A stretch of 64,000 nt of DNA from Streptomyces sp. TS71-3. GTDB taxonomy: Bacteria; Actinomycetota; Actinomycetes; Streptomycetales; Streptomycetaceae. Shown piece after piece: positions 18,241 to 27,020 of this stretch; the first letter of the stretch is position 1, and every line of letters starts with the position of its first letter. The stretch lies in NCBI RefSeq assembly GCF_018327685.1, contig NZ_BNEL01000003.1, positions 1,116,001-1,180,000 of the forward strand, in the 5' to 3' direction. The notes below the pieces were generated by a model. The model was given only the letters and a program-made list of their open reading frames with translations, was not told the DNA's origin and made no database searches. A program made the position numbers and the translations under genes.

Positions 18241-20418
18241 GAAGGGCCCGGCTGGGCTCCGGGAGAAGGCAGTGTCGCCGGCCGTCGCCACGATCGCGTC
18301 CTTGACGAGCAGCACTCGCGGCGGGTAGTCCTGCGCTTTGTCACCGGGGTCGTCCAGTGCGGAGGTGCGCCAGACCTCCGCTCCGGTGCGGCTGTCCAGC
18401 GCCAGCAGACGGCCGAAGCGGTTGGAGAAATAGACCCGCTTGTACGTCGCTGACACCGCGGGCGCGGACAGACTCTCCATATCCGCCACCTTCTGCCACA
18501 GTTGTTTGCCGCTGTCCGCCGACACCGCGGTGACCGACCCGTTGGACCGGACGAAGTAGACGACGCCGTGCACGAGGGTGGCCGCGCCGGTCAGCGGATG
18601 TGCCAGCGGTATCCGTCTGACCTGACCGGTTTTTGAGTTCACCCGCAGCAGCGCGTTGTACGGCCGTTCGTACCCGGCGTCGTACACGTCCTTCGCGGTC
18701 TGGGGGGCGAGGAACAGGGGTTGCCCGCCGACAGCGCCGAGCGCTTCCGCCTTCTTGGGCAGTGTGGCAGTTTCGGCCAGGCTGCCGGGTCCGAGCCTCA
18801 TCAGCTCGACCGGGGCCTGGCCGGGCTCGGTGCCCTTCGAGCACAGGGCGTAGGGGACGCCCCCCAGCGCCGTCGGCGTGCAGTACTCGTCCAGCGAGGG
18901 CGCCCGCCACAGTTCCTTGCCGGAAGGCCCGTAGGCCACGAACGAGGAGTAGTCGGGGGACAGGGTCAGCAGTCCGCCGTCGTACAGGACCGCCTCCTCG
19001 GACAGGCTGATGTCGCGTTGCCACCGCCGGTGCCCGGTATCGGCGTCGAGGGCCACCACGCGCCTGGTCTTGTCGTCCGGTTGCTCGGGCATGTAGACCA
19101 GCCCGTCGCGAACGCCGATCGGCTGCGCCCCCTGGGGGCGGGTGCCGGTCCGCCACATCGTGCGGCCGGAGGACGCGTCGACCCTGGCGGCCGTGAAGCC
19201 CGTACCGCCACAGAACAGGGCGCTTCCCTCCGGCACGCAGCCGGGGCTGTCGTAGTCGAGAGGGACGCCCTTTACGGCGTACCGCAGCTTCGTCTGCCAG
19301 GGCCGCCAGCCGGCGGGCAGTGACGCGGCACGGGCGGTGGCCGTCCCGGTGGCGTCGGAGGCGATGGTGGTGGTGTCCGGGTCGGACACGTAGACACCCA
19401 CGCCGACACCCAGCCCCGCGACGACCAGCACCGCTCCGAGGCCCGTGAGCAGCATCCGGGCTCGGCGACGCTGGCCGGTGCCGGTGCCGGTGCCGGTGCC
19501 GGTGCCGGTGGCGGTCGAGGCGCCCGTGGAGCCGGTGGTCACGCTCCGAGAAGTGGGGCGGCTCCCGGGTTTCGTGGACAGCCCGGTCTTCAGGGACCCG
19601 GTGACGTCGGACTCCGGCAGCGCCAGGAGCATCCGGTAGATGTCCGTCAGCTCCGGCCGCGCGGCCGGGTCCTTGTGCAGGCAGCGCTCGACAATGTCCA
19701 GGAGCGCTTCGGGCACCCCGCCGAGATCCGGGGTCCCGTGCACCACCTGATAGCCGGTTATGTAGGGGCTGTCGGCGTCGAACGGTCCCGTGCCCGCAGC
19801 CGCGAACACCAGCAGCGACCCCAGCGAGAACACGTCCGAGGCCGAGGTGACGTCTCGGGGAGAGGCCAGTTGTTCCGGCGACATGAAGGGCGGAGTACCG
19901 ATCATCCGTCCGGTGGCGGTGAGGCTCTGGTTGTCAGAAGCGTGCGATATGCCGAAGTCGATGACGCGCGGCCCGTCCTCGGTCATCAGGACGTTGCCCG
20001 GTTTGAGGTCGCGGTGCACCAGGCCCGCCCGGTGGATGTCGCGCAGTGCCTCGGTGAGCCCCAGGCCCAGAGCGCGCAGTTGCCGCTGGCTCAGCGGGCC
20101 GTCCCTCTGCACGACTTCGGCAAGGTTGAGCCCTGGCACGTAGAGCGTCGCCATCCACGGCCGGTCGGCGTCCGGGTCGGCGTCCACGACAGGCGCGGTG
20201 AAGGCACCGCTCACTCTGCGCGCCGCCGCGATCTCCTGCCGGAAGCGCGTCCGGAACTCTTCCTCCTGGGCATACGGCCCGTGCACGAGCTTGACCGCGA
20301 CCTGCCTCCCCGAGGCGGAGACTCCCAGATAGACGACTCCCATGCCGCCCGCCCCGAGCCGACCGAGAAGGGTGTACCCGCCTATGGACTCCGGGTCCCC
20401 GGTGCTCAGGGGCGTCAT
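18238..20418 (-). CDS. Transmembrane Ser/Thr protein kinase with PQQ-type beta-propeller sensor
   Basis: A 726-aa Hanks-type kinase. The cytosolic kinase domain (residues ~12-270) shows GRLGAGGMGVVYLG, the VAVKLV lysine, catalytic HRDLKPGNVLM, DFGISH and the SPEQ activation-loop end. A Thr/Gly linker encoded partly by ACCGGC hexamers precedes one membrane helix (~322-345). The extracytoplasmic part (~380-726) carries repeated PQQ/WD40-like blades (DASSGRTMWRTG, LDADTGHRRWQRD, VSADSGKQLWQKVAD, LDSRTGAEVWRTS). Such kinases are typical of streptomycetes; the propeller presumably senses an extracellular ligand or partner. It stands alone. The ligand and phosphorylation targets are unknown. Confidence 0.94.
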   Translation of the reverse strand: MTPLSTGDPESIGGYTLLGRLGAGGMGVVYLGVSASGRQVAVKLVHGPYAQEEEFRTRFRQEIAAARRVSGAFTAPVVDADPDADRPWMATLYVPGLNLAEVVQRDGPLSQRQLRALGLGLTEALRDIHRAGLVHRDLKPGNVLMTEDGPRVIDFGISHASDNQSLTATGRMIGTPPFMSPEQLASPRDVTSASDVFSLGSLLVFAAAGTGPFDADSPYITGYQVVHGTPDLGGVPEALLDIVERCLHKDPAARPELTDIYRMLLALPESDVTGSLKTGLSTKPGSRPTSRSVTTGSTGASTATGTGTGTGTGTGQRRRARMLLTGLGAVLVVAGLGVGVGVYVSDPDTTTIASDATGTATARAASLPAGWRPWQTKLRYAVKGVPLDYDSPGCVPEGSALFCGGTGFTAARVDASSGRTMWRTGTRPQGAQPIGVRDGLVYMPEQPDDKTRRVVALDADTGHRRWQRDISLSEEAVLYDGGLLTLSPDYSSFVAYGPSGKELWRAPSLDEYCTPTALGGVPYALCSKGTEPGQAPVELMRLGPGSLAETATLPKKAEALGAVGGQPLFLAPQTAKDVYDAGYERPYNALLRVNSKTGQVRRIPLAHPLTGAATLVHGVVYFVRSNGSVTAVSADSGKQLWQKVADMESLSAPAVSATYKRVYFSNRFGRLLALDSRTGAEVWRTSALDDPGDKAQDYPPRVLLVKDAIVATAGDTAFSRSPAGPF

Positions 20419-20815
20419 CGCCGATCACCCTTCCCAGCGCCTGCCTGCCTCACGGGCACCAGAGTAGGGCCTGCCGCCCCGGAAACAGGGCCGCGCATAT
20501 CCCGCATCGGTGTCCCTGCGCCCCTGAGCCGTGCGATGGGTCGTCCGCTCAGGAGAGGCCCCAACTCCTGGCGTGGAGCGGGTGACGAGGGCCGAACTCG
20601 CCCTCTCAGCTTGGGAATCGACGCCGCTTGGGCGGCTACGCCGCTTCTGGCCTGCAGACACGTGCTCCGCGATGTACGGAGGCGTCCGTGCCGGCCGTAC
20701 GCCTACGCGTCCTCGTCGAACAAGGCGCCTCGGTCACGTTCGCACGCGATCCGCGGGAGTCTGCCGGTCGCTACGTCGCAGGCCGGGTAGCCCCTCCGTC
20801 CGCGGCGGGACAGGT
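20419..20815. other. Non-coding region with an integration scar
   Basis: About 400 bp between the kinase start and the Uma2 gene. The only structure I see is the tRNA-Gly-derived segment listed separately at 20574-20632. Confidence 0.6.
20574..20632 (-). repeat. Degenerate 3' half of tRNA-Gly (CCC), att-like direct repeat, copy 1
   Basis: Read on the minus strand, the segment gives TTCCCAAGCTGAG (anticodon loop with CCC), a decayed T-arm around GAGTTCGGCCCTC, and the acceptor CACCCGCTCC. The 5' half of the tRNA is absent. It matches the copy at 21787-21845 over 59 bp with six differences, in the same orientation. Confidence 0.75.
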
Positions 20816-21352
20816 TCAGACCTGGCCGAGGTCGATCTCCGCCGCGAAGGGGGCGGTGACCTTCACGACGCCGGTGAACATGTCACCGTCCCGGTAGGTC
20901 TTCGTGGCGGGGGCGAGTAGGTACGTGTACACCAGAGGCACGCCCGTCGCGGCCTGCTCGATCCGCCAGTAGAAGCCGATGCCCGCCCTGGCGTACTGGT
21001 CGACCTTCACGATCCGGTCGGTGGTCTCCGAGCCCGGCGACACCACCTCGGCCACCAGCAGTACGTGCTCGGGCCGGGTGGGCGTGATGTCGATCGTGTC
21101 AGCGCGGTAGACGACGACGTCGGGGCGGCGATTGGTGAGCGGGACGTCCTGCAACCGGACGTCGAAGTCCGTGTCGGCGTTCCAGCCGGGTCCGGCGGCG
21201 GCGTCCAGGACGTTCGCCAGGATCCGGGCCAGGCGGTTGTGCCGCTTGGACGCGCCAGGGGTCCCGACGACCCTTCCGTCCACGATCTCGATGCCGGCGC
21301 ACTGCTCCGGGGACCACGACTCGTATTCCTCCGCCGTGATCCGCTCGTGCAT
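20816..21352 (-). CDS. Uma2-family (DUF820) putative endonuclease, start region frameshifted
   Basis: A 178-aa protein of the Uma2 group, a PD-(D/E)xK nuclease-fold family very common in streptomycetes and of uncertain biological role. Motifs seen: AGIEIVDGRVVGTPGASKRH, NRRPDVVVYRADT (the catalytic Asp), LLVAEVVSPGSE (the E-x-x/K region) and VDQYARAGIGFYWRIEQ. Relatives usually begin MTAEMVAPA-W-MHE. Here the minus strand reads MTAEMVAPA and then TGA, with ATG (MHERI) overlapping the stop. One G appears to be missing, so the protein can only start at 21352, or be reinitiated there. The gene lies between two tRNA-Gly scars. Confidence 0.85.
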   Translation of the reverse strand: MHERITAEEYESWSPEQCAGIEIVDGRVVGTPGASKRHNRLARILANVLDAAAGPGWNADTDFDVRLQDVPLTNRRPDVVVYRADTIDITPTRPEHVLLVAEVVSPGSETTDRIVKVDQYARAGIGFYWRIEQAATGVPLVYTYLLAPATKTYRDGDMFTGVVKVTAPFAAEIDLGQV

Positions 21353-21755
21353 CACGCCGGGGCGACCATCTCGGCAGTCATGACATGCCTCCCGGACACT
21401 GTGCGGCGGGCCCGATCCCGCTGGACTCAAAGTACCGTCACCAACTCACCGGTGGCCTGACGCGAGACTCGACCGGTGTCGACTCTCGCCGTGCGTCTGG
21501 TCCGAGTGGCTGGGCATTCGACGACCTGATGAGGAGGTCGGCGGACTGCAGGTGTGGACAGCGAAGAGGCGGTGGTAGAGGGCAGGGATGCGGGCGTCGG
21601 CCAGCTCGCAGTTTGCGCATCCTGTGACCCTGGTCGCCGAAAGTCGGTCTTCGAGGCGCCGTGCCGTCGTAGTCCTCGAATCCCTGGGGGTGCTTGACCT
21701 CGACTTACGGCACGTGGAGGGCACGTCAAGCCCAAGTTGTTCTGGAGAACGAACA

Positions 21756-21780
21756 AACCCCAGGCCGCCGACCTGGGGTT
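21756..21780. terminator. Hairpin of tRNA-terminator type
   Basis: AACCCCAGG and CCTGGGGTT form a 9-bp stem with a 7-nt loop. On the minus strand it directly follows the tRNA-Gly 3' half, so it probably is the original tRNA terminator. Confidence 0.7.
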
Positions 21781-21786
21781 TCGATC

Positions 21787-21845
21787 TGGAGCGGGTGACG
21801 AGAATCGAACTCGCGCTCTCAGCTTGGGAAGCGACGGCGCTTGGG
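21787..21845 (-). repeat. 3' half of tRNA-Gly (CCC), att-like direct repeat, copy 2
   Basis: On the minus strand: CTTCCCAAGCTGAGAGCG, then GAGTTCGATTCTC (an intact T-loop) and CACCCGCTCC, followed by a terminator hairpin. This is the anticodon-loop-to-3'-end part of a glycine tRNA with anticodon CCC. The 5' half is replaced by unrelated sequence (GCGCCGTCG). This is the expected result of integrase-mediated insertion into a tRNA gene, with the element on the higher-coordinate side. A complete tRNA-Gly was not found in the window. Confidence 0.8.
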
Positions 21846-22897
21846 GAGTCGGACAGCCTCTAATGGTCCTGACCTGGGCGTATGCGCTCTGGTGTGGTGT
21901 GCGAGAGCGCGTGATCGCACCGCTGTTGACCGTGGTTTACCGGTCTCATGGGCACGCTATGGGCACGCCGTCGGTCGGGAGGCGCGGGGCGCTCCTCTGG
22001 GTGCGCTGGAAGGCAGGAGATGCCCGGAAGCGATGGTTGGCCGGAAGGGCGCCATTGCAGAAGCGCACGGAGAAGGGGCGGCTGTCCCCGGAACCACTCA
22101 GGGTCCCGATCCGCTGGATCGGGACCCTGACTTGCTCGTCCCCTGCTGGGTGGCGGGCGTGGAAGCTACGACCTCTTTGTCCCGAATTAGGCTCGGGTGA
22201 GATTGCTACCAGTGCGGGCGTCGTTTGCCCTGTTCAGCGGGTTGCATCAGTGAGTTTCGCGCGGCCTTGGGTCGGCTCGGGGGGAGAGCCGGCTCCCGGT
22301 TGGCTCTCAAGGAAGCTCAGCCCAGGTGCATGGCATGGCCAGCATGGGTCCACCCGGGCGACCGAGATCAGGGCGGTTCTGGCGTTTTGGGCTGGTTTGA
22401 TTACACTACGCGATGTCGAGGGTGTTCAGCGGCCGGGTGGTTTGGCGGGAGCGCTTGCGGAGGCCGGTGGCGATGTTGTCGCTTCCGGTCAGGTGGAGGT
22501 GCCGATAGTAAGGTTGCGCAATGCTTCCATGGCCGCACGGTGGGGTTCCGGTCCGGACGGGGAGGCGCCTTTGGCGAAGGTCGTGTCGCGTGGTGCATGC
22601 GCTCGCGGTGTGAATCGCGCCTTTCATCCCGGCCAGGGCGGCGTCGTACTCGGCGACCACGCACATCTTGTACCCCGGGGAGAAGCAGTAGCTGATCGGT
22701 CTCTGGGCTGGGTCCCCAGACTCGGCTATCGGGCCGTTCGCGCTGGTGATCTGGGGCTGGGATCCCGTCTTGCCCAGGGAGGACTACCCGATAGACCGGC
22801 TGTTTCACCACAAGCTGACAGGAAGGGTAGCGGATACTCGAGACACCACCTGACCGACCTGGCGCCCACGTCCTGTCTCTTCCGCCATGATGCTCAC
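21846..22897. other. Gene-poor stretch to the right of the tRNA scar
   Basis: Over 1 kb without a convincing gene. It includes GGGCACGCTATGGGCAC near 21951-21967, a run A/T-richer than its surroundings, and a hairpin-like GGGTCCCGATCC...GGATCGGGACCC (about 22100-22125). Weak open frames on the minus strand (22400-22930) change frame repeatedly and may be relics of a mobile-element gene. I cannot name it. Confidence 0.5.
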
Positions 22898-23281
22898 ATG
22901 GCCACCAACCAGTCAGCAGCCGAGATCGCATCGCTCCTGGAGCGACTCAAGGGGAAGAAGATCGCCACGCTCCAGGTGCTTGGCGTCAACTCGCTCAAGT
23001 CCATTTCACCGCTTCCGGAAGCAGTGGTGGGGGAGGCGGTCACGGACGTGGACGTCGTTGAGCGCATCATCAACGTGCACACGGCCGGCCACCGCATCTC
23101 GTTCGATCTGCAGCGTACGGGGCGGGTTGTAACGCTCGATTCTGCCGAGCCCTACCGGCTTGCCGCCGGGGTCAGCCGTCCTACTGCCCGCCTCCTCATG
23201 GTTGACGGCTCAGGCGTGGACTTGACCGAACCGGCCAAGACGAAGCGGGTCACGGTCACGATCGTGACCAGGTCTGAGTGA
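22898..23281 (+). CDS. Small protein with Fpg/MutM N-terminal-like sandwich, first gene of the ATPase operon
   Basis: A 127-aa protein starting ATNQSAAEIASLLERLKGKK at ATG 22898. The pattern LKGKKIATLQVLGVNSLKSI, EAVVGEAVTDVD, HRISFDLQRTGRVVTLD and ARLLMVDGSGVDLTEP follows the strand order of the N-terminal domain of formamidopyrimidine DNA glycosylases, where GRxVxxV, the lesion-side strands and xLxMTGR occur. The catalytic Pro-Glu N-terminus and the zinc-finger half are absent, so any such domain here is non-enzymatic. This assignment is from pattern only and needs a profile search. It lies 88 nt upstream of the GHKL ATPase gene on the same strand and is probably co-transcribed. Confidence 0.55.
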   Translation: MATNQSAAEIASLLERLKGKKIATLQVLGVNSLKSISPLPEAVVGEAVTDVDVVERIINVHTAGHRISFDLQRTGRVVTLDSAEPYRLAAGVSRPTARLLMVDGSGVDLTEPAKTKRVTVTIVTRSE

Positions 23282-23369
23282 CGTTGCGGTACCGGATTAC
23301 CTGCTTTCCAGGCGGCCTCGATGCAGCTACTCTCGACGCAGGAATCTGAGCACGTCATCGGGAGAAGCG

Positions 23370-24827
23370 ATGGGCCGGCAGACGCAACGTAAGGACGACC
23401 TCCTGGTCTCCTCTAACTTCATCCGTGCAGTCCGGGAGTCGGGCTACGTCAGCCTCTCGACCGCCCTCGCAGAACTTATTGACAACTCGCTCCAGGCGGC
23501 GGCGACGGAGGTCGCTGTCACGGTCACGAGACCCAAACCAGGAGGCCTTCCGGAGATCCGTGTCGAGGACGACGGGGAAGGCATGTCGCGCCCCGAACTC
23601 GAGGCATGCCTTCGCTTCGGCGGCTCGTCACGGTTCGACGAAAGGCAGTCGTTCGGCCGGTTCGGTATGGGACTGCCCGCCGCGTCCCTCAGCCAGGCGC
23701 GGCGGGTAGAGGTGATCTCATGGCAGAACGGTCAGGCACCCAACCAGGTCTGCTTGGACGTCGACGCCATCGCCGCCGGGACGCCGGTTGATCTTCGGGC
23801 TCGCCGTCAGCCTGGCGTCACCACGGGGTCAGGCTGCCTGGTGACCTGGCAGCACTGTGACCGTATCGAGTACCGGCGCCTCGCGTGGCTCGAGCGTGCG
23901 CTGCGGCGGGACCTTGGACGCATCTACCGCCGCTTCCTCAGTAACGGCGACCTCACGTTGACCCTCAATGGGAGGCGGGTCGATCCGGTCGATCCCATGC
24001 TTCTCACGGCGAAGATCGAGGGGCGTGGCCCACGCTTGGCGTTCGAGCCGCTCCGCTACGAACTGGCAGCGTCGTCGGGCAAGACGGCCTTCGTTACTGT
24101 TCGGTTCGCGATGTTGCCGGTACAGCACTGGCATCATCTGGACAACGTGACAAAGCGGCGCATCGGCATCGTCGGCGGAGCCGGAGTCTCCATCCTCCGC
24201 GCCGGTCGCGAGATCGCCAGCGGCTGGCACCTCATGGGCGCGAAGCGCAAAGAGAACTACGACGACTGGTGGCGCTGCGAGATCGAGTTTGATCCCATCC
24301 TCGACGAGCACTTCGGCATCACGATCAACAAGCAGGGAATCCGGCCTTCTCAGGTACTCCAGGAGGCCCTCGGGCCGGAGTTGGAGGCGATCGCCCGGCT
24401 TTTGAACTCGCGTGTCCGCCAAGCTTTCGAGGAGGCCAAGTTTCAAGCGGCCACGGAGGCGTCGTGCCGGATAGCGGCGGCTGCGGATGTCGATCTGCCT
24501 GTCATCCGTACGCCAGGTAAGGGATCAGGTGCTCTGAGTTACCGGATTGGATCCGAGCAACTCTCGATCGATAAGATGTTCGCCTCCTCTCTGAAGCGGC
24601 GCACGCTCGATGTGACGCTGAACGTTGACCACCCTGCCTTCGCAGCGTTGTACCGCCCGCTTCAGACGTTGGGTGATGAGGCGGCAGGAGAACTCCGTAC
24701 CGCTCTCGAACTCTTCCTCCTGTCCTTCGCCCGCACCACAACACTTCTCAGCCGCGACGGCCGCAACTGCGACGATCTCCTGCGCATGTGGAGCAGGACC
24801 TACGGACGGATGCTCCAAAAGTCATGA
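23370..24827 (+). CDS. GHKL (MutL/MORC-type) ATPase, probable anti-phage component
   Basis: A 485-aa ATPase. The Bergerat fold is plain: N box ALAELIDNSLQAA (Glu35, Asp38-Asn39), G1 box VEDDGEGMS (residues ~65-73), G2 box SFGRFGMGLPAASLSQ (~94-109), and a later conserved stretch GKTAFVTVRFAMLPVQHWH with an S5-like domain. It lacks a histidine-kinase phosphoacceptor helix, so it resembles MutL/MORC/Hsp90 ATPases that clamp DNA or act as conformational switches. Similar ATPases occur in many defence islands. ATG 23370 has GGAGAAG 6 nt upstream. The stop overlaps the start of the DUF4338 gene (ATGA), so the two products are made together and probably interact. Confidence 0.85.
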   Translation: MGRQTQRKDDLLVSSNFIRAVRESGYVSLSTALAELIDNSLQAAATEVAVTVTRPKPGGLPEIRVEDDGEGMSRPELEACLRFGGSSRFDERQSFGRFGMGLPAASLSQARRVEVISWQNGQAPNQVCLDVDAIAAGTPVDLRARRQPGVTTGSGCLVTWQHCDRIEYRRLAWLERALRRDLGRIYRRFLSNGDLTLTLNGRRVDPVDPMLLTAKIEGRGPRLAFEPLRYELAASSGKTAFVTVRFAMLPVQHWHHLDNVTKRRIGIVGGAGVSILRAGREIASGWHLMGAKRKENYDDWWRCEIEFDPILDEHFGITINKQGIRPSQVLQEALGPELEAIARLLNSRVRQAFEEAKFQAATEASCRIAAAADVDLPVIRTPGKGSGALSYRIGSEQLSIDKMFASSLKRRTLDVTLNVDHPAFAALYRPLQTLGDEAAGELRTALELFLLSFARTTTLLSRDGRNCDDLLRMWSRTYGRMLQKS

Positions 24828-26800
24828 AAGAAGAGGCCAAGCTCATTCCTCTCGGCCTTCCGGCCGATGCCTCCCGCCGAGAACGGCAGGGATTTGCCCG
24901 GCTTTGCACGCAGCTTGCGAGCACGCAGGTGGGGGCTGATGCGGTGGGCGACCACGATCTGTGGATGAAGGCAGCCAAGATCAACAACTTGTACGACCAG
25001 CCTCTGCTCGCGGCAACTGCTCACGTTGCCATCGATCTTGTGGATCAAGGCTGGACGGTTCGAGTGGACAGGTCTAAGGCTGTCTTTACTCCGCCTTCGG
25101 TTCACGGCGACCGCAAGGTGGAGAAGGCCCGGATCCGGCGTCAGGAGCATCTCCGCCGTGACGAACAGCTAAGAAAGAGCAGCGTTCGACGGTTCGTCGA
25201 GGGGATGGAGCGCACGCACCAGCACGGCGACCGATTGGTCTCCGTCTTCAACCTGATGCGTGACGGCCGAGAGCTGGCGGACGCGCTTCAGTGCGCCGGC
25301 GCGTCTGGGGACGTGATTAAGCCCTACGTTCAGATCGTGGACTCATCGACTTGTGAACTGACTGGGTTCAAGCTTCACGACATCTGGCGCTACTTCCGTC
25401 ACACATGGTCCAACGCTTACGCGACCGTGCCTGGCCGCTCGATGCCGATCTTGGTCCGGGATGCAGCCACGGAGTTCCACGCCGTGATTGGGCTGGCGGC
25501 CATCTCCAGCCCCGTTGTACAGATTGCCGAGCGTGACCGCTGGATGGGCTGGGAGACGGATCAGTTCCTCGAACAGGTGCGGGCTGATCCTACCGCTGAC
25601 GTTGCTAGCTGGCTGGCTCAGCGGATCGAAGGGCAGCAGAGCGAGATCTACGTTGACGATCTCCTTCGTGATGGGATTCTCCAACCGACCGACTTGGCAG
25701 CGCCTACCCCAGAGATTGTCGCTCGCCTCCGGGCCGATGCAGATCGGCACCGTCAAAAGCACCACCAGGCAAGCACGATCCGTGCGGTCCGCAACATCGA
25801 CCGCGAAGCGTGGGTAGAGCGCGCAACGACTGATCTATTTCGGAGCAAACGTTCCTCAGCGCTCGCAGAAACCCTCGACGTTGCAAGTCTGCTCGGAGGC
25901 TATCTCTCCCCGCCCACGGTCGAAGGACTGACCAAGGCCTTTTCGGATCCGAAGGCCTGTACGCAGATGCGCCGAGTGGTGCGTCGCGCACGTGGAGAGA
26001 GGGTCGGTACGGTCATCGCCGACCTCACCGTCTGCGGCGCCGTGGCGCCCTACAGCGCTCTAGCGGCGGGCAAGCTGGTGGGAGCGCTTGCCGTCTCGCC
26101 CCAGGTGCTGTCCGCTTACCGCGAGAAGTATGCACGCCCAAGCGAGATTGCGTCGGCGATGGCGGGCCGACCGATCCTGCGTGAGCCCCGACTCTCCTTC
26201 GTCGGAACCACGTCGCTCTATGGCACCGGTTCAAGTCAGTACAACCGACTGTTTTGGCCTGCTGACGTCATGGGAGGCGATAGCGACATCCGTATGGGAT
26301 TTCACGAGCTCGGACGGTCACGCTCCTTCGGGACCTCTCACTTCTCCGATGAGACAGTCGACGCCCTGGTGCGAGTCTCGGTATTGCGCGGCTCGCTCGT
26401 CCGGATCAACAGCCTCTTCGGCGAGGGTGTCAGCCCCCGCCTGCGTAAGGTCCGAGTGGGGCTGGCCGCGCTTGGCTGGCCCGCCAACGAACTTCTCAAG
26501 CACGGACGCGAGCGCATTCTTTACGGTGTTCCTCTGGTCGAGAACTTGAGGGACTACTCGCTCGGCATTGACGGGGAACCGAAGTACTTGCTGAATCCGG
26601 AACTGACCGAAGCGGACGCCAAGGTCTCCAAGTGGTGGCTAGAGCGCTGGTGCCAACGGCGGGCCACACAGGAGCATGTTCTCGAGTCCATGCGCTCGCA
26701 TCGGTTGGTCCGCCCAGTGGAGCACGGTGCCCGCGTACCGCTGCCCATGGGAGATGGAATGTCAGCTGCTGGAGAGGAAATGTTCCCTATCTCCAATTAA
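24824..26800 (+). CDS. DUF4338 (DruA-like) protein with long N-terminal extension
   Basis: A 658-aa protein starting KEEAKLIPLGLPADA at ATG 24824, overlapping the ATPase stop. Residues ~395-640 carry the DUF4338/DruA pattern: GAVAPYSALAAGKLVGAL, YARPSEIASAMAGRPI, TTSLYGTGSSQYNRL, SRSFGTSHFSDETV, INSLFGEGVSPRLRKVRVG, HGRERILYGVPLVEN. DruA is a component of the Druantia anti-phage system, with an unknown molecular role. Here the domain is preceded by ~390 extra residues with helical, partly charged sequence (KARIRRQEHLRRDEQLRKSS), about twice the length of classical DruA. The pairing with a GHKL ATPase and a nearby DruE-like helicase suggests a variant Druantia system. Confidence 0.82.
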   Translation: MKEEAKLIPLGLPADASRRERQGFARLCTQLASTQVGADAVGDHDLWMKAAKINNLYDQPLLAATAHVAIDLVDQGWTVRVDRSKAVFTPPSVHGDRKVEKARIRRQEHLRRDEQLRKSSVRRFVEGMERTHQHGDRLVSVFNLMRDGRELADALQCAGASGDVIKPYVQIVDSSTCELTGFKLHDIWRYFRHTWSNAYATVPGRSMPILVRDAATEFHAVIGLAAISSPVVQIAERDRWMGWETDQFLEQVRADPTADVASWLAQRIEGQQSEIYVDDLLRDGILQPTDLAAPTPEIVARLRADADRHRQKHHQASTIRAVRNIDREAWVERATTDLFRSKRSSALAETLDVASLLGGYLSPPTVEGLTKAFSDPKACTQMRRVVRRARGERVGTVIADLTVCGAVAPYSALAAGKLVGALAVSPQVLSAYREKYARPSEIASAMAGRPILREPRLSFVGTTSLYGTGSSQYNRLFWPADVMGGDSDIRMGFHELGRSRSFGTSHFSDETVDALVRVSVLRGSLVRINSLFGEGVSPRLRKVRVGLAALGWPANELLKHGRERILYGVPLVENLRDYSLGIDGEPKYLLNPELTEADAKVSKWWLERWCQRRATQEHVLESMRSHRLVRPVEHGARVPLPMGDGMSAAGEEMFPISN

Positions 26801-27020
26801 GAGACTCCGGCTGACCGTCCCAAACGTCGGCGCCCTCCTGCGTGTTGACTGGGGGCCTCGATACGATGGTTACCGATGGGTGCGCACCATCTCGTGCTCG
26901 GGCGCGAATGCTTGAGTACAGGAGTTTGTCAAGTGGTGGTCCGTGTCCGCGGGCTGCAATCCCCGGGAAGGGTATTGCAGCCCGCGGGGGACGGATCCTG
27001 CTGCTTCCAGTGCTGTTACT

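Noticed and set aside
21787..21860. A complete tRNA-Gly gene
   Set aside because: The T-arm and acceptor 3' strand are intact, but the 5' acceptor strand and D-arm are missing; the anticodon stem cannot pair on its 5' side.
22401..22931. A minus-strand gene left of the GHKL operon
   Set aside because: The most gene-like segments lie in changing frames and none resembles a family; listed only as a gene-poor stretch.
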